Below, in pieces: positions 1 through 7,448 of a stretch of DNA of 38,678 bases. The notes under the pieces are model-generated. The model was not told the DNA's origin, did no database searches, and worked only from the letters and a program-made list of their open reading frames with translations. The position numbers were made by a program, and so were the translations under genes. Position 1 is the first letter of the stretch; every line of letters begins with the position of its first letter. The stretch is from positions 1 through 38,678 of the forward strand of contig CAMVKN010000034.1 in the NCBI GenBank assembly GCA_947168045.1, written 5' to 3'. Source of the DNA: an uncultured Prevotellaceae bacterium. GTDB lineage: Bacteria; Bacteroidota; Bacteroidia; Bacteroidales; Bacteroidaceae.

Positions 1-98
1 TAAGAAAAGTGTCCAAAAAGTTGTAGGAGTGAAATATTTTTTTGTACCTTTATAGGTGAAAATCAAACAGATACAAATAACATCCACTCCTATGACGG
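1..98 (+). repeat. IS982-family element end, copy 1
   Basis: The first 98 bases recur in inverted orientation at 1504-1601 with a single mismatch, at base 56. That mismatch changes the first base of the transposase start codon: GTG here, ATG in the other copy. The segment holds the outer end of the insertion sequence, an A/T-rich leader with a TTTGTACC-type stretch, and the first codons of the transposase. The repeat reaches the window edge, so the true outer boundary cannot be seen. Confidence 0.85.
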
Positions 99-448
99 CT
101 GCAAATTTAATAGAAATTTTCTGTATTCTCGACGAATTCTGCAAATATTTTACTCCAGAGTTGAAAAAACATCTAGTTGACACCTCAGGCAAGAGGCGTC
201 GCAACCGTCCGTGCCGTCTTTCCGACAGCGAGGTGATGACGATACTGGTGCTGTTCCACGCCATGCATTTCCGCGACCTCAAGTCCTTCTACCTCGGCTA
301 CGTCTGCCAGCATATGCGCAAGGATTTTCCCCATACGGTCTCCTACAACCGTTTCGTGGAGCGGCAGGCACAGGTGGCCCTTCACCTGCTGCTGTTCCTT
401 CAGACCTGCGCTCTGGGCAAGTGCACTGGCTTTTCCATCATAGACTGA
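56..448 (+). pseudogene. Truncated IS982-family transposase (N-terminal part)
   Basis: The 130-residue product resembles the N-terminal half of IS982-family DDE transposases: GKRRRNRPCRLSDSEVMTIL near residues 45-64, then FYLGYVCQ, a conserved VSYNRFVE stretch around residue 96-103, and a final GFSIID whose Asp should be the first catalytic residue. Full-length relatives run to roughly 300 residues, so the catalytic core after the first Asp is missing. The frame stops exactly at that Asp codon (GAC-TGA), and the following sequence does not look like transposase in any frame, which suggests a deletion or recombination junction at about 446-450. The start is GTG at 56 in this copy; an ATG at 92 is an alternative. 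It cannot encode an active enzyme. Confidence 0.85.
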
Positions 449-640
449 GGCAATCTCTGCCTGAAGAGCAGGCTGTGCATCATGTGCCACACCATGCTCA
501 GAATCATCATTGTTGTTTTCATAGGCTTGAAAGTTTTTTTGTTTAAGCGGTGGCAAAGGTAAGGGCTTGCGCCAGGCATGCAAAGACGTTAACACACATT
601 TAACGCCATTTTACGAATATTAAGTAGTAGCAAATGACAG
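449..640. other. Non-coding stretch after the transposase break
   Basis: No convincing gene is seen in this roughly 190-base stretch. A GCAAAGGTAA string near 551-560 read on the minus strand resembles a Bacteroidota -7 box (TACCTTTG) pointing left into an ATG-opened frame at about 520 that runs antisense into the transposase fragment. That frame has no recognisable similarity, so it was not called as a gene. Confidence 0.4.
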
Positions 641-1066
641 AGCACCAAGTGCACCTTTCGCGGATAAGCGCCTGCGCCCCAACACATTGGCAGGTGCTCC
701 AACCTTCTTTTTGCCGCACCAATGGAGCACCAGAAAAAAGGTTGATGCCAAAAAGGGCCGACTTATTGCAATAACTCAATGAGTTATTCCCGTAAAGAGC
801 CGACTTATTGCAATAACTCCATGAGTTATTCCCGTAAAGAGCCGACTTATTGCAACAACTCAATGACTTATTCTCGTAAAGGGCCGACTTATTGGCAAAT
901 TCTCTCGAGAATTTCACAAAAAAGTGCCCATTTATTGTTGCCAGAAGCCTACCGGCTGTGCCCAGGTGCACCATCAGGTGCTCGTTGGTGCACCAACGAG
1001 GGCAGTTGGAGCACCTGCCAACAATCTGCAAGACAGTCGACTAAGGCCCAAAGGTGCACTTAGTGC
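641..1066. repeat. Structured repeat block with nested inverted repeats
   Basis: The block is bounded by an inverted repeat: 642-658 (GCACCAAGTGCACCTTT) pairs with 1050-1066 at 16 of 17 positions. Inside it a second pair, 685-702 against 1005-1022 around GGCAGGTGCTCC / GGAGCACCTGCC, matches at 17 of 18. Further in lies a perfect 20-base palindrome, CTCGTTGGTGCACCAACGAG, at 981-1000, and the middle carries the 42-bp tandem repeats at 757-895. Open frames across the block on both strands simply translate the repeat and have no recognisable domains. It reads as a non-coding, foldable, probably dispersed genomic repeat. Confidence 0.7.
757..895. repeat. 42-bp tandem repeats with internal palindrome
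   Basis: Three units of exactly 42 bases (757-798, 799-840, 841-882) plus a partial fourth each begin GCCGACTTATTG and end in a CGTAAAG string. Unit 1 contains the perfect palindrome AATAACTCAATGAGTTATT. Unit 2 keeps it with a changed centre and unit 3 is degenerate. Because 42 is a multiple of three, both strands stay open and give 14-residue peptide repeats, which is likely incidental. The units abut without unique spacers, so this is not CRISPR. Confidence 0.8.
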
Positions 1067-1186
1067 GCATTCTTTTGCGCGGGCTACTACTACAGTCTGA
1101 TAGTTTACGGAACTTGCGGAACTAAAAGACCATTTTAAAAAGGCGCAGTTGCTCCCCTACTCCTGGGGGCGCGATGGCATAGCGCC

Positions 1187-1216
1187 AAAAGGGAAGAAGA
1201 TGTATAGTCCCTTTTT
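1187..1216 (-). terminator. Possible terminator after the NUDIX fragment
   Basis: AAAAGGGA (1187-1194) and TCCCTTTT (1208-1215) form an 8-bp stem around a 13-base loop, flanked by T and A runs. It touches the NUDIX stop codon at 1215-1217. The symmetry would allow it to act in either direction. The stem is weak in G+C. Confidence 0.4.
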
Positions 1217-1508
1217 AAATTGGGCTCAAGGCTCTTAATGTATCGACCACCTCTGCGTCAGCAGGGAGCCACTTCACACTGTCCAGCTCATCCTCCTTGA
1301 GCCAGCAGGCCGCCTCATGCTCCTTCAGGTGCAGATGCCCGCTCACCACATGGCACAAGTAACAGTGCATCGTCAGGTGGAACTGCGGGTAATCCCACTC
1401 CACCGTCTCCACAAACCGCTCCACCGCAATCTGCGTCTCTAACTCCTCCCATATCTCGCGCTTCAGCGCCTCTTCAGGTGTCTCTCCGGCCTCCATCTTC
1501 CCACCGTC
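1215..1508 (-). pseudogene. 5'-truncated NUDIX hydrolase (MutT-like)
   Basis: The readable frame carries the core NUDIX box in the form GGKMEAGETPEEALKREIWEELE, matching Gx5Ex7REUxEExGU apart from the final glycine region. It is followed by the usual beta-strand tail with HEAACWL and LDSVKWLPAD motifs near the C-terminus. NUDIX enzymes hydrolyse nucleoside diphosphates linked to another moiety; the short MutT-like form here would suggest nucleotide-pool cleaning. About 40-45 residues expected before the NUDIX box are absent: upstream of GGK the frame runs straight into the inverted IS end at 1504-1601. A 93-residue product from the ATG at 1496 would lack the first strands and half of the box, so it is most likely inactive. 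Confidence 0.75.
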
Positions 1509-1601
1509 ATAGGAGTGGATGTTATTTGTATCTGTTTGATTTTCATCTATAAAGGTACAAAAAAATATTTCACTCCTACAACTTTTTGGACACTTTTCTT
1601 A
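1504..1601 (-). repeat. IS982-family element end, inverted copy 2
   Basis: This is the reverse complement of bases 1-98 with 97 of 98 identities. It keeps the transposase start as ATG, but transposase similarity stops after the codons for Pro-Met-Thr, where the sequence passes into the NUDIX gene. It is a solo IS end, and the two copies form a long inverted repeat around a 1.4-kb interior. Confidence 0.9.
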
Positions 1602-1623
1602 CGTCGAACTCACGTTAAAAGCC

Positions 1624-1650
1624 GCGTAAATCTCGCGTAAACTCACGTAA
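1624..1650. repeat. Short 11-bp degenerate repeats
   Basis: Three neighbouring CGTAAA-containing units spaced 11 bases apart (GCGTAAATCTC, GCGTAAACTCA, then CGTAAATTTAT) lie between the IS end and the next gene fragment. Eleven bases is close to one helical turn, which could suit a protein-binding site, but nothing else supports that. Confidence 0.35.
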
Positions 1651-1652
1651 AT

Positions 1653-2342
1653 TTATAACGCATGCCACATACGTTTCTCATCAAGTTTAATTACCCCATC
1701 TCGCTTCATTCTCATTAGGAGGTTCCCTATTTTATTTAGACGTTGAGTGTCCGTAAAATCTACAGGCAGCTTATTCCAGAGCAGTTCGTTAATCTGCTTC
1801 CTACTTAGCACCTTGTGGTCGTTAAGGGCTTTCATAATCCACTCCTGACATTCTGCGTCGTTGAACCCCTTTTTCAAAGTATATTCCACCTGTGTATTAG
1901 TTGCCTTAGCAATCTGCTTTGAGACATACAGGTGAGGTTTACGACCTTCTATCAGCCCTTCCTTCCTCAGCTTCTTTATAGCGTTGTCACTTATAGGTTT
2001 ACCTTTCTGCACCTGATCCAGCAACACGGCATCAGTCAGCGACATATCCTGATTGGCAAGCAACATTAGGCTGTAGTTCTCATCGATGATGGTGCCAGGC
2101 AGATTGAGAATGACTTCATCCGCTGTTGACAGGTCATAGTCTGGCATTGGCAGATAGCGGTCTTTCTGGCTCTGGTACATCTTGTGGATACCATAGCCTT
2201 GCGTGTCTATCATCTTGATGTTCACCATAGCCTTCACAAGTGCAGGATTGCGATAGCTCTTGGGAGTCTTCTCACCAGTAATATACTCTTTGTAGTCTCC
2301 CTCGTAGAAGCTGCCGTCATTCTGGAACTTCAACGAATCCAT
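1653..2342 (-). pseudogene. C-terminal fragment of an AlbA_2/RecG-like ATP-binding protein
   Basis: The 229 residues match the C-terminal half of the AlbA_2 (Schlafen-type) ATP-binding family often labelled RecG-like helicase or transcriptional regulator. An NDGSF motif at residues 8-12 is followed by YRNPALVKAMVNIKMIDTQGYGIHKM (about 30-55), the typical HATPase_c_4-like segment, and then winged-helix regions (KPISDNAIKKLRKEGLIEG and RKQINELLW). The N-terminal AlbA_2 domain of about 200-250 residues is missing. The upstream frame instead meets the stop codon of a RecQ fragment. It belongs to the same family as the intact gene at 5922-7436 but is clearly divergent from it, so it is a decayed relative and not a recent copy. 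It might still be translated from the ATG at 2342. Confidence 0.7.
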
Positions 2343-2363
2343 ACTTCGAGTATACTCTCCGTA

Positions 2364-2525
2364 TCATATGGCAGGTATCTGAAAGCATATCGACTTGCCG
2401 CCACCTGTCGGCATCAGCACCAGCTCATCCTTTCGTTGAAGCACATGATTGATAATATCCTGCTGCAAAGGACGGAAGGAGCCGTATCCGAAATTTGATT
2501 TGAGTATCTGGTTTGGCGTATACAT
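2364..2525 (-). pseudogene. N-terminal fragment of a RecQ-type DNA helicase
   Basis: Translation from the ATG at 2525 gives 53 residues beginning MYTPNQILKSNFGYGSF, then RPLQQDIINHVL and MPTGGGKSICFQIPAI. These are the RecQ Q-motif region (FGY.SFRPLQ) and Walker A (TGGGKS, residues 40-45). RecQ helicases are about 600-730 residues, so more than 90 percent is missing. The stop (TGA, 2364-2366) falls directly after PAI, and the frame beyond that stop continues in register into the RecG-like fragment at 2342. Two different genes were therefore joined by a deletion or recombination event at about 2350-2366. It is too short to function. Confidence 0.8.
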
Positions 2526-2593
2526 CAATATCAAAGCTTTTTTAATTCATTCAGCAGGCACAACCTTTTCCTTGCATTGTGACAAGGCTTCAT

Positions 2594-5500
2594 CTATGCA
2601 TACATTCTATTTTCAGAGGCCCTTTGGACGACCTGCCGATAAACTCTTTCCTTTTTCTCACTAAATAATTCAGTGTCGTATGATGGAGGAAGCATGCTGT
2701 CCAGCTCGTCACCGATAAAGATATACACATTTCGCAGCAAAGAGGAATCCTTGTACCAGAATTGAGGGAATAGTTCCTGCTTCTTCTCTTTCATCTTTGC
2801 AAGAAGACTCCTTGCTGCGGTTTTCACCTGTATGGTCTCAGCCTTGGTCATCTTGTCTTTCTTCAGGATGTCAAACACTTCCAGCTCTTCCTCTGTCAAC
2901 CCCTCGCGCGATGCCCGCTGTTCTTCTTCTGTCATCCTTCTTATAAGGTCTGACAGTTCGTCAAACGCCTGTTCAGCGCCATCGCTGCTTGCGTTATATC
3001 TGTTGATGATGTCCTGGAATCTCTCAGCAAAACTCCTGCGCTCACCATTCTGCGACAGCATCATCTCCAGCTTGTGACCGATGTACTCCGACAGATTCCT
3101 TATCTCCATGTTCTTGTGTGGACATGTCTTAAAATCCTCGCGCATCTTGTCGTAGTCCAGCAGGGTGAGGTCATACTCCTTGTAAATCTTTATCGGGTAC
3201 GCAAGTGTCTCACTTGCGCCAGCGTATGTTTCGGCCCTTTCCTCTGCAGCCATGGTTGCCGGCTCCTTAGGCACAATACTGATGTCGAGCAGCCTTGTGG
3301 CCTTCCGGCGGGCAGAGTCCATGTTGCCACTGTCGATATTGTTGTCCATGACCTGCCGCAGATAATGGATGACCTCAGCCATCTTGAACTCACTCTTCCT
3401 TTTTAAGATTTCTGGCAGCAATTCGTTATACAACGCGCTGATGGTGTTGTCATATACATTGAACCGCGCCCTTCTTTCTGACGGATTCAACAGGATGTCT
3501 GCGTATCTTTGGAACTCGTCTATTTGTGAGAACACAGTCTTTTTCTTCATGATACGCCCAAGCTCTACGCCATAATCAGTACACCAGGCGACGCATTCAT
3601 CTATAGCCTCCCTCAACGATTTGTACAGTTCTTCGGGAGTCATCGCAGCCGTGTATTCCTCAGGCAGTTCCCCTTCCGCGCCCGTTTCATCCGCATCATC
3701 GCCGTAGACAGCAAGAGCCTTCTTGAGATTTCCAAAGACATTGCAGTAGGAAATGATTTTTCCGAACTTCTTCTCCCTTCCGAACACATCCAGAAAGTCG
3801 GTTTTCCTGTTGGCACGGGCTATGATCTGCATCAGCGTGTGCCCCACGCTTGGCTTGTCAAGATACAAGGTAGATACTGTTGGAGCGTCAAACCCTGTCA
3901 GCCACATAGAGCAGACAACGACGAGCCGCAGCGTGTTGTCGTCGGCCTTGAAAAGGTCCTCCAACGTCTGCCCTTCTTCGTTGACCGCGTTCATGCGCTC
4001 TCGATGCGGCTTGATGTCGAGACCCTCCTGCTTGAACTTTTCTTCCTCTCCGGCTTCCTCCGACACTACGACAGCCATGTCCGTCTCCTGCATCCACTTC
4101 CTTGTTGTCAGCAGCTCTTTATATGCTTTCGTGCCTTGTTCCATTTCCATCAGACGCTTGTTAATGCTCTTTATCTCATCTTCCCAAGCCTCCTTCAGAT
4201 AGTCGTACATCCTCACAGCCGAATATTTATCCACGCACGCCACGATGCCCTTTCCCAGATAGCCTCGATACGGGAAATTCTCAACGATATCCTTGGCGAT
4301 AGACTTCAGCCGGCTGGGACGCTTCAGCACCTCAAACTGAGTGGCGAACTCATTCTCCAGTTTCTCCCGCTCCGCATCGGTATGCAAGTCGCTGGCCACA
4401 ATCTCGGCAAAGTCGTCCGAGAATGTCGGGTTCTGGTTTTGCATCTCGGGCAGGTGGTTGCTATACGTCATGCGAACGGTAGCCTCATCACCCACTGCCT
4501 CTATGAAGTTGTATTCCGACACCGTCTTCCCAAACCATTTGTTGGTCAGCCTCTTGCTGCCGAACAGAGGTGTACCGGTAAAGGCCATGTACTGGGCATT
4601 GGGCAGGCCGGCACGAAGATTCTCAGCCAGGCTTTTATATTGTGTGCGGTGAGCCTCGTCGATAAACACGATGATGTCGCTGCGCTCAGAGAGAAGCGGA
4701 TATTCCTTACCCTTGTCGTAGCGGAACATCTGGATCAGGGTGAAGAGTATCTTCTTGTTCTGGCCCAGTTGCTGGCGGAGTGTTGCGCTATCCTTCGGAC
4801 GACAGTCATCCGACTCGGTCATAAAGCCGCAGTGCAGGAAGTTGCCGTAGATCTGGTTGTCCAGGTCTTTACGGTCGGTTATTATTAAAAAAGTGTAATT
4901 GCCTGAGAACTGTCGCACAATCTTCCGTGCGAGGAACACCATGGAAAAGCTCTTGCCTACCCCTTGTGTGTGCCAGAACACACCCATCTTGCCCCGGTCC
5001 TCTTCTTTCACCTCAGGGCTCATCACGTACTTGAACCGCTCAATGGCAGCATTCACACCAAGGAACTGGTGGTTCTGGGCGCATATCTTATTACCTTTAT
5101 GGTACATGATGAAGTTCTGCACATAATCTAAGAGTTTCTGCTTATCGAGCAACCCCAACAACAGGTAGTCAAGACTGCGACCTGTTTCCTCGACCTGTGA
5201 TTTGAACTTTTTGTTGAGATGCTGCCCGTCCTCCTGCCTCAGCCACGGCTTAAAGTAGTTCCACGACGCATACGTAGGGCCAACCTTCGTATGGATGCCG
5301 TTGCTGGCCACGAGGAAGGCGTTATAGGCAAACAGCTGAGGAATGGCGCTCTTGTATCTCGTCAGATTGTCATCGTATGCCTCTCTCACGTTGACGTTGC
5401 TGTCCTTCAGTTCTATTGTCACTAATGGAATGCCGTTGACATAGACGATAACGTCAGGGCGCAACCTATACACATCGCCTTGAATCCACAACTGGTTGAC

Positions 5501-5908
5501 CACCATGAAGTCGTTGTTCTCGCTCTCAGGGTGCTCCCAGTCAATAAACTGCAGCGTCTCCTTCTCGGTCTTGCCGTTCTTCTTTTTTATCCTCACCTCA
5601 ACGCCCGTACGTATCATGTTCATCACCTCCCGGTTGAGTTGCTTGGGGTCTGTAGAGTAGTCCAGGTTCGCCAATTTATAGTAGGCCTCGTCAATCTCCT
5701 CGTCGCTCAGGCCCTCCTTCCTGTCAGTAAGATGGGCATTGATTTTCCTTAGGCATCGTTTCACGCGATACTCATACAGCACCTCCCGCTCGCTCTTGCG
5801 ATGCAGATGGTCTGTGTCCATGCAGTTGTAGGTCTTGTACCCCAGGTTGTCGGTACACACTTCTATACATGCCCTTTCTATGTCATCCTCACTGATAAAA
5901 TGTTTCAT
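2594..5908 (-). CDS. hsdR: Type I restriction enzyme, R (helicase/nuclease) subunit
   Basis: This 1104-residue HsdR pairs with HsdM and HsdS to translocate and cleave DNA lacking the proper methylation. The N-terminal nuclease domain shows the PD-(D/E)xK pattern with Asp152 in RPDVIVYVNG and Glu166-x-Lys168 in TIELK. The SF2 helicase motor follows: Walker A TQGVGKS (314-320), DEAH (417-420), the motif III-like FTGTP, and the motif V/VI region with WLTGFDAP and IIARANR. The length is normal and nothing is visibly broken. It is the last intact gene of a minus-strand operon and begins 13 bases after the AlbA_2-type gene, which suggests cotranscription with hsdM. The start MKHFISEDDI has no obvious Shine-Dalgarno site, as is normal in Bacteroidota. 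Confidence 0.95.
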   Translation of the reverse strand: MKHFISEDDIERACIEVCTDNLGYKTYNCMDTDHLHRKSEREVLYEYRVKRCLRKINAHLTDRKEGLSDEEIDEAYYKLANLDYSTDPKQLNREVMNMIRTGVEVRIKKKNGKTEKETLQFIDWEHPESENNDFMVVNQLWIQGDVYRLRPDVIVYVNGIPLVTIELKDSNVNVREAYDDNLTRYKSAIPQLFAYNAFLVASNGIHTKVGPTYASWNYFKPWLRQEDGQHLNKKFKSQVEETGRSLDYLLLGLLDKQKLLDYVQNFIMYHKGNKICAQNHQFLGVNAAIERFKYVMSPEVKEEDRGKMGVFWHTQGVGKSFSMVFLARKIVRQFSGNYTFLIITDRKDLDNQIYGNFLHCGFMTESDDCRPKDSATLRQQLGQNKKILFTLIQMFRYDKGKEYPLLSERSDIIVFIDEAHRTQYKSLAENLRAGLPNAQYMAFTGTPLFGSKRLTNKWFGKTVSEYNFIEAVGDEATVRMTYSNHLPEMQNQNPTFSDDFAEIVASDLHTDAEREKLENEFATQFEVLKRPSRLKSIAKDIVENFPYRGYLGKGIVACVDKYSAVRMYDYLKEAWEDEIKSINKRLMEMEQGTKAYKELLTTRKWMQETDMAVVVSEEAGEEEKFKQEGLDIKPHRERMNAVNEEGQTLEDLFKADDNTLRLVVVCSMWLTGFDAPTVSTLYLDKPSVGHTLMQIIARANRKTDFLDVFGREKKFGKIISYCNVFGNLKKALAVYGDDADETGAEGELPEEYTAAMTPEELYKSLREAIDECVAWCTDYGVELGRIMKKKTVFSQIDEFQRYADILLNPSERRARFNVYDNTISALYNELLPEILKRKSEFKMAEVIHYLRQVMDNNIDSGNMDSARRKATRLLDISIVPKEPATMAAEERAETYAGASETLAYPIKIYKEYDLTLLDYDKMREDFKTCPHKNMEIRNLSEYIGHKLEMMLSQNGERRSFAERFQDIINRYNASSDGAEQAFDELSDLIRRMTEEEQRASREGLTEEELEVFDILKKDKMTKAETIQVKTAARSLLAKMKEKKQELFPQFWYKDSSLLRNVYIFIGDELDSMLPPSYDTELFSEKKERVYRQVVQRASENRMYA

Positions 5909-5921
5909 CGTAGCGTAATGT

Positions 5922-7436
5922 TTAATTTAATACAATCCATTTGCCAGTTTTCCTGCCTCCGACTCGTTGCAGACGGCCGAGTTCTTGCAGTTTCTTGATA
6001 TTCCGTGCAACATTTCTTGTTGAAATACGTACTAACTCAGATAAATCTCCAATGGTGATGTCTGGATCTCTACGCATGGCTAATAGCATAAGTTCTTGTG
6101 TCGTTGTTAATTCTTTTCTGTCGTTTTCCTGTCGTTTTCCTGATGCTTTTATGACGTTATTATGACGCTCTATGTTCTTTTCTGACGTCATAAAAGAGTC
6201 TTCTGCATCATGATAATCACGTGCATAGACCTTGACGGAAACCTCTTTCGCCTCATTGTCAATGGTGTATTCCGGCGGAAAACACTTGCGGCGTTTCTGC
6301 TCAGAGAATACCTTTTCAATGCCGTGCCCAATGGTATCTATCATGTTGAAACTGACCATACCCTGACAGAGACAGTAGTTGCGATAGTATTTCTGTGGGC
6401 CACCATTCTCCAATACGTTCTGAATAGTGCCCGGCAGGAAGAAACCTCCATTGGAGAATGTCAGGAAACCAGGTCCTTCTATCAGCACAATCCGCTCTTG
6501 CAGCGTGTAATCCTCATGTGCCAGACAATTATGGAGCAGCTCGCGAATGCTGTAGTCATCATATTGCTTCTCAACGTCTGGGAAAAGCGTCCCACCAGGC
6601 AATTCGCGCAAAGTGAGATTGCGTATCTTCGACAGGATTCTATCAACATTAATAAGCATTGGCATGCCAAAGTGTTCGTATGCGATCTTTCTGCCTTCTG
6701 CATCCTTCAGAATCCAAGTCACCTGTACCACAGCTGGATTTAGCAGAATGGATGAGCTGCTCTTACCTAATAGGATAAGCGCAGCACGTGTCAATTTCCC
6801 ATGTGAGGCAACACCAGAATGGGTCAGCAATTTCATGTCATCCCATGTGTCTACCTCTGCACTGAGGTCAGGATATACTTTCTTGAACTGGAATCGAGCC
6901 ATCATCAACGCCTGGGGTTCCAAGTCGTCAATGGTTGCATCCTCAACGATATGTGCCGACCAGTCCGCTGCCATGCTTACTTCTTCAAGTATGGCATTAC
7001 GTCGCGAAATGGTCAGTTCAATCAGCGAATCATTAAGTCGCTGAAAGGCTTTGCTATGAGCATATACGGGCAGTTTCGCTGTATGTTTGGGTACGTGAAT
7101 CACCCAAACCGTCTTGTTCGTATCTTCCGTTATGAATTCTTCTACCCCAAGTCCTTCCGTTGGCAAATTGGCACATTGGTCTTTTAGTCGCAAGCAAGCC
7201 TTTTCCACATTGTAGTTGTATGTGTCGGTTCCTACGATTTCCAAAGTCTTATCCACAATACCTATAACAAGGTGACCGCCTTCCATATTGGCAAGGGCTG
7301 AGACATAACTGATTACGTCATCCTTCTCCTTACCGTTGAAGTCGTTCTTCAGGTTCTTAAACTCCTTCCACTCGCACCTCTCATCTTCCTTAGGGTAGTT
7401 GAGCAGAAAATATTGTTGCAGTTCTTTTTCTGTCAT
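5922..7436 (-). CDS. AlbA_2 (Schlafen-type) ATP-binding protein in the RM operon
   Basis: The 504-residue protein begins with an AlbA_2 domain (residues about 18-130) containing NDFNGKEKDDVISYVSAL and ANMEGGHLVIGIVD. A HATPase_c_4-like region follows with YDDYSIRELLHNCLAHEDY and MIDTIGHGIEKVF, and the protein ends in a winged helix (ITIGDLSELVRISTRNVARN). Members of this family are often annotated as ATP-dependent DNA helicase RecG-related or putative transcriptional regulators, and some sit inside type I restriction loci (RloF-like). No helicase motifs are visible, so RecG activity is unlikely. It is 12 bases downstream of hsdS and 13 upstream of hsdR, a placement that argues for a role with the RM complex, such as control or added defence. 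A fragment of a related gene lies at 1653-2342. Confidence 0.85.
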   Translation of the reverse strand: MTEKELQQYFLLNYPKEDERCEWKEFKNLKNDFNGKEKDDVISYVSALANMEGGHLVIGIVDKTLEIVGTDTYNYNVEKACLRLKDQCANLPTEGLGVEEFITEDTNKTVWVIHVPKHTAKLPVYAHSKAFQRLNDSLIELTISRRNAILEEVSMAADWSAHIVEDATIDDLEPQALMMARFQFKKVYPDLSAEVDTWDDMKLLTHSGVASHGKLTRAALILLGKSSSSILLNPAVVQVTWILKDAEGRKIAYEHFGMPMLINVDRILSKIRNLTLRELPGGTLFPDVEKQYDDYSIRELLHNCLAHEDYTLQERIVLIEGPGFLTFSNGGFFLPGTIQNVLENGGPQKYYRNYCLCQGMVSFNMIDTIGHGIEKVFSEQKRRKCFPPEYTIDNEAKEVSVKVYARDYHDAEDSFMTSEKNIERHNNVIKASGKRQENDRKELTTTQELMLLAMRRDPDITIGDLSELVRISTRNVARNIKKLQELGRLQRVGGRKTGKWIVLN

Positions 7437-7448
7437 AGCGGTCTCTGT

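Noticed and set aside
757..895. Possible CRISPR array
   Set aside because: The 42-bp units abut directly with no unique spacers, the repeat is palindromic and only about three copies exist, and no cas gene is in the window.
600..1063. Repeat-containing open frames on both strands (143 and 94 residues)
   Set aside because: They are translations of the 42-bp repeats and inverted arms, overlap on opposite strands and show no domain. They stay open because 42 is divisible by three.
5922..7436. RecG helicase
   Set aside because: Despite common RecG-related labels, no Walker A or DEAH-type helicase motifs are present. The AlbA_2 and HATPase-like motifs explain the protein.
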